A stretch of 32,467 nt of DNA from an uncultured Clostridia bacterium. Lineage in GTDB: Bacteria > Bacillota > Clostridia > TANB77 > CAG-508. Made by a program: the position numbers and the translations under genes. The stretch covers positions 1 through 32,467 of the forward strand of contig CANQKT010000044.1 in NCBI GenBank assembly GCA_947624525.1, in the 5' to 3' direction. Of the stretch, positions 29,657 to 32,467 are shown in pieces; position 1 is the first letter of the stretch; every line of letters starts with the position of its first letter. The notes beneath the pieces were generated by a model. It was not told the origin of the DNA, ran no database searches, and worked only from the letters and a program-made list of their open reading frames with translations.

Positions 29657-30862
29657 ATGAAAATGAAAAGATTAGGAAAAATCTCATTAATTGTAATAAT
29701 AATGATGATGATTAGTTCTTTAAGTTTAACTGCTTTTGCTGAAAATGAAAACACTAGTACATATTATCAAAATAAACAAAATGAAGCAGAGCAAAATTCT
29801 CAAGAAACGCAAACTCAATTAGACAATGTAGGAAATCAAATAGATGAAGTGTTACAAGAGGTTGCGGATTTAAATAATTCTATAGTAGAATATGAAAATC
29901 AAATAAAACAATTAACAGAGAAACTAGATGATTTACAACAATCTATAGATGAAAAGGAAGAAGAATTAAAAGAAAAGAAACAAATGTTAGAAGATAGATT
30001 AGTAGCTATGTATATGAAAAAACAAACTACCTTTTTAGATGTATTACTTTCAGGAAACCTAATGAATTTTATATCTAATAAAGACTTAATAAAACAAATC
30101 TCAGATTATGATAACAATTTAATCGCTGAAGTGAATGAATTGAAATTATCACTAGAAAGCGAAAAAGAAGAAGTTGAAAAAGTAAAGAAAGAAAAAGAAG
30201 ATAAAAATAAAGAATTACAAGAATTAAAATCTGAGAAAGAAGAAAAAGCAGCAAATCTAACGGATGAACAAAAACAATTAGAAAAGCAATTATCTGAATA
30301 TAAAGCACAGGCAGAACAATATGCAGAACTAGAAAGACAAGCAATAGCTAAAGAAGAAGCTCAAAGAAAAGCTGCTGAAGAAGCAGCAAGGAAAGCAGCT
30401 GCAGCAAATAGTTCATCATCAAAAAATAGCTCATCAAGTAGCACAAATACTGCAAATACAGGAAGCTATAGTGGTGGAAAATTAGGATGGCCATGCCCAT
30501 CAAGTTCTAGAATAACTTCACAATATGGATATAGGATATTATTTGGAGTTAGAGATTTCCACACAGGAATTGATATAGGAGCTTCTACAGGCTCTAATAT
30601 AGTTGCAGCAGAAAGTGGTACTGTAATATTAGCAAATTATGGATGGAATGGCGGATATGGTAATTATATTATCATAAACCATGGAAATGGAATTACAACA
30701 AGATATGCTCATGCAAGTCAATTATTTGTTTCTGCTGGACAAACAGTATCAAAAGGACAAGTTATTGCAGCAGTTGGTACAACAGGAAATTCAACAGGAC
30801 CACATCTTCATTTTGAAGTAAGATTAAATGGTTCACACACAAATCCATTGAATTATTTATAA
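29657..30862 (+). CDS. PcsB/EnvC-like murein hydrolase with M23 (LytM) domain
   Basis: 401 residues. Signal peptide 1-28 ([13 protein letters not shown], cleavage after TAFA). Long coiled coil about 35-235 with the PcsB-type hinge ([19 protein letters not shown]). Ala/Lys-rich then Ser/Asn-rich linker about 235-272. C-terminal M23 metallopeptidase about 275-401 with zinc ligands HTGIDIG (H and D), YAH and GPHLHFEV. All catalytic His are present, so it should cut peptide cross-links itself rather than only activate others. The gene lies 15 bases after ftsX, the expected coiled-coil partner of the FtsEX machine. The start may be ATG 29657 or the second ATG at 29663, which has better spacing from AAAGGAG. 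Confidence 0.92.
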   Translation: MKMKRLGKISLIVIIMMMISSLSLTAFAENENTSTYYQNKQNEAEQNSQETQTQLDNVGNQIDEVLQEVADLNNSIVEYENQIKQLTEKLDDLQQSIDEKEEELKEKKQMLEDRLVAMYMKKQTTFLDVLLSGNLMNFISNKDLIKQISDYDNNLIAEVNELKLSLESEKEEVEKVKKEKEDKNKELQELKSEKEEKAANLTDEQKQLEKQLSEYKAQAEQYAELERQAIAKEEAQRKAAEEAARKAAAANSSSSKNSSSSSTNTANTGSYSGGKLGWPCPSSSRITSQYGYRILFGVRDFHTGIDIGASTGSNIVAAESGTVILANYGWNGGYGNYIIINHGNGITTRYAHASQLFVSAGQTVSKGQVIAAVGTTGNSTGPHLHFEVRLNGSHTNPLNYL

Positions 30863-30868
30863 AATATC

Positions 30869-30896
30869 GGGAGCAGAAAATTTAACTGCTCCTTTT
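30869..30896 (+). terminator. terminator of the ftsE-ftsX-PcsB operon
   Basis: GGAGCAG (30870-30876) pairs with CTGCTCC (30886-30892), followed by TTTT. Confidence 0.8.
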
Positions 30897-31013
30897 GAAT
30901 AATAAAATATTAGAATTTCATTCTAAAAATATATTTTAAAATTTAATGATTTTTAGAATAAAAAAAATGCTAGATAATATAATATTTATAGTTATCTTAG
31001 GAAGGATTATGAG

Positions 31014-32282
31014 ATGAAAGAGGACAAAAAAAATAGTATATATAAAAGTTTTATGATTGTTATAATAACAGCACTAATAACTTGCATTATAACAACAATA
31101 ATAATATACAATTATTTTATGATAAGAATGGGAAAAGTAAGCGAGAGTAATGTAATAGCAAATGCTATAAATAATTTTGTAGAAACAATTTCTGGTAAAG
31201 AAATAAACGTTGTACCGGATATAGATGAAAAACTCTCAGATATAAAAGGAAAACTAAATGAATTGTATATTGGAGAAATAGACGAGCAAAAAATGACAGA
31301 AGGAGCATTAGAGGGCTATGTTTCAGCACTAGGTGACGAATACACAGAATATTTAACAGAAGATGAAATGTCTGCTCTAATGCAAGATATAGAAGGTTCA
31401 TATGTTGGAATAGGTGTATATATAGCTCAAAATACTCAAACAAATCAAATCGCGGTAATAGGTGTAATAAAAGATTCACCTGCTAATAAAGTAGGAATAT
31501 TGGCTGGAGATGTTATAAAGAAAATAAATGATGAGGAATATACTGGCGAACAACTAACTCAAGCATCAAATATGATGAAGGGATTAGAAGGAACAAAAGT
31601 TAAAGTTACGATAGAAAGAGATGAAAAAGAAATTGATTTTGATATAGCAAGAGAAAAAATAAAATTCAAATATGTCGATTCAGAAAAACTAGAAAATAAT
31701 ATAGGATATATTAGAATAAGTTCTTTTGAAGGAGAATGTGCTGATGAATTTAAAAATGCATATAATGGTTTAAAATCACAAGGAATAGAATCTTTAATAA
31801 TAGACTTAAGAAATAATGGGGGAGGATTAGTAAATCAGTCCTTGGAAATTGCAGAAGCAATAGTACCAAAAGGGGCAAAAATGCTAATAACAAGTGATAA
31901 AAATGGTAATGAAGAAATATCTGTTTCAAAACAAGATCCTATAGTTGATGTACCAATAGTAATATTGGTTAATGAATATACAGCAAGTGCTTCTGAAATT
32001 CTAACAGCTGCAATAAAAGAAAATGTACAATGCACTGTGGTTGGAACACAGACTTATGGAAAGGGGATAATACAAGGGATATTTCCATTTCAAGATCAAA
32101 AAACAGGATTAAAGATTACAATTCAAGAGTATTTTACGCCTAATCACAATAAATTGCATAAGATAGGTATAAAACCGGATGAGATACTGGAATTACCTGA
32201 AGAATGGCAAGGGCAAGTTACTATTGAAAGAGAATATGATAATCAATTAAATAGAGCTGTTGAAATTTTGAGTAATGAGTAG
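31014..32282 (+). CDS. ctpA: carboxyl-terminal processing serine protease, S41 family
   Basis: 422 residues. Short cytoplasmic start, one transmembrane helix about 13-38, a linker helix, PDZ domain about 115-190 (GSYVGIGVYI, GDVIKKINDEEY), then the S41 tail-specific protease domain about 195-385: IGYIRISSF, LIIDLRNNGGGL, catalytic Ser in YTASASE (about 325-327) and Lys in TYGKGIIQ (K350), FTPNHNKLHKIGIKPD. It cleaves proteins near their C-termini outside the membrane; in spore formers relatives process sporulation signals and wall proteins. It follows the PcsB-like gene in the common clostridial order, but an own transcript is likely after the terminator at 30869. Confidence 0.93.
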   Translation: MKEDKKNSIYKSFMIVIITALITCIITTIIIYNYFMIRMGKVSESNVIANAINNFVETISGKEINVVPDIDEKLSDIKGKLNELYIGEIDEQKMTEGALEGYVSALGDEYTEYLTEDEMSALMQDIEGSYVGIGVYIAQNTQTNQIAVIGVIKDSPANKVGILAGDVIKKINDEEYTGEQLTQASNMMKGLEGTKVKVTIERDEKEIDFDIAREKIKFKYVDSEKLENNIGYIRISSFEGECADEFKNAYNGLKSQGIESLIIDLRNNGGGLVNQSLEIAEAIVPKGAKMLITSDKNGNEEISVSKQDPIVDVPIVILVNEYTASASEILTAAIKENVQCTVVGTQTYGKGIIQGIFPFQDQKTGLKITIQEYFTPNHNKLHKIGIKPDEILELPEEWQGQVTIEREYDNQLNRAVEILSNE

Positions 32283-32338
32283 TTTAATATTGAACATTGG
32301 GACATTTTCAAAAAAAATAAAAAAATTTAAAAAAGTTA

Positions 32339-32367
32339 TTGACAATTAATCCAAAATTTAGTATACT
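32339..32367 (+). promoter_or_regulatory. tRNA promoter (TTGACA-17-TATACT)
   Basis: Consensus TTGACA at 32339-32344, a 17-bp spacer and TATACT at 32362-32367, 18 bases before the tRNA. Confidence 0.8.
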
Positions 32368-32385
32368 AAACAGGTCGAAGGAAAT

Positions 32386-32461
32386 GGGCGCATAGCTCAG
32401 CTGGGAGAGCATCTGCCTTACAAGCAGGAGGTCATAGGTTCGAGCCCTATTGCGCCCACCA
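32386..32461 (+). tRNA. tRNA-Val (UAC)
   Basis: 76 bases with a complete cloverleaf: acceptor GGGCGCA/TGCGCCC, D arm GCTC-AGCTGGGA-GAGC, anticodon stem CTGCC/AAGCAG region with loop reading TTACA (anticodon TAC), T arm with GGTTCGAGCC, discriminator A and an encoded CCA. The anticodon UAC reads valine codons GUA/GUG. It may be the first of a tRNA cluster beyond the right edge. Confidence 0.95.
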
Positions 32462-32467
32462 TTTTCT

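Overview
The window is AT-rich DNA (mostly about 25-30% G+C by eye) from a spore-forming Firmicute, most likely a gut-type member of Clostridia. The evidence is strong AGGAGG ribosome binding sites, sigma-A promoters with 17-bp spacers, a SpoIVA gene, the clostridial rlmN-PP2C-PrkC-rsgA-rpe cluster, the DUF421/DUF4363 pair, DUF4364, and an ftsEX-PcsB-ctpA cluster. No species can be named from the sequence.

Left part, 1 to about 14,693: a mobile element that interrupts spoIVA. The spoIVA gene on the minus strand (start 15911) matches the family up to the conserved SIHMVRA segment (codon ending at 14694), then runs into 20 unrelated codons and stops. The missing C-terminal part, about 85 residues, is nowhere in the window, so the element extends past the left edge and is at least 14.7 kb. 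Next to the junction are two tandem paralogous large serine recombinases (11288-12922, 13084-14817). The second one reads through the junction into spoIVA antisense. The arrangement is that of skin-like elements that split sporulation genes and must be excised in the mother cell.

The element is rich in transcription and signalling genes: three XRE-type repressors, two of them paralogous (78-302, 509-766, 2041-2298), each next to an inverted repeat; a double receiver-domain protein (1189-2007); a free-standing RNA polymerase alpha-CTD-like protein (2666-3121); an operon of a PP2C phosphatase and two proteins of unknown function (4182-6732); a higher-GC two-gene cassette (6899-8161); a Spo0A-like response regulator (8507-9211, minus); a split sigma factor (9640-10237); and small DNA-binding or unknown proteins leading to the recombinases. 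Between the Spo0A-like gene and the sigma gene lie a 24-bp perfect palindrome, six TGTA motifs at exactly 10-bp intervals, and a leader hairpin that sequesters the sigma gene's Shine-Dalgarno sequence. My working inference is that the element senses the host sporulation phosphorelay and uses its own sigma factor to time recombinase expression.

Middle part, 14,694 to about 20,700: the 5' part of spoIVA, a 43-bp perfect inverted repeat around a GC-rich loop (16014-16172), a UDPGP-family nucleotidyltransferase, a frameshifted YvlD/holin-like membrane protein, YetF/DUF421 plus DUF4363 proteins, an HD-domain hydrolase and a small coiled-coil protein.

Right part, 20,700 to the end, is core chromosome: rlmN, PP2C phosphatase, PASTA kinase PrkC, rsgA and rpe; a convergent DUF4364 regulator; trmB; the ftsE-ftsX-PcsB/EnvC-like-ctpA cell-division and wall-hydrolysis cluster; and tRNA-Val(UAC) at the right edge.
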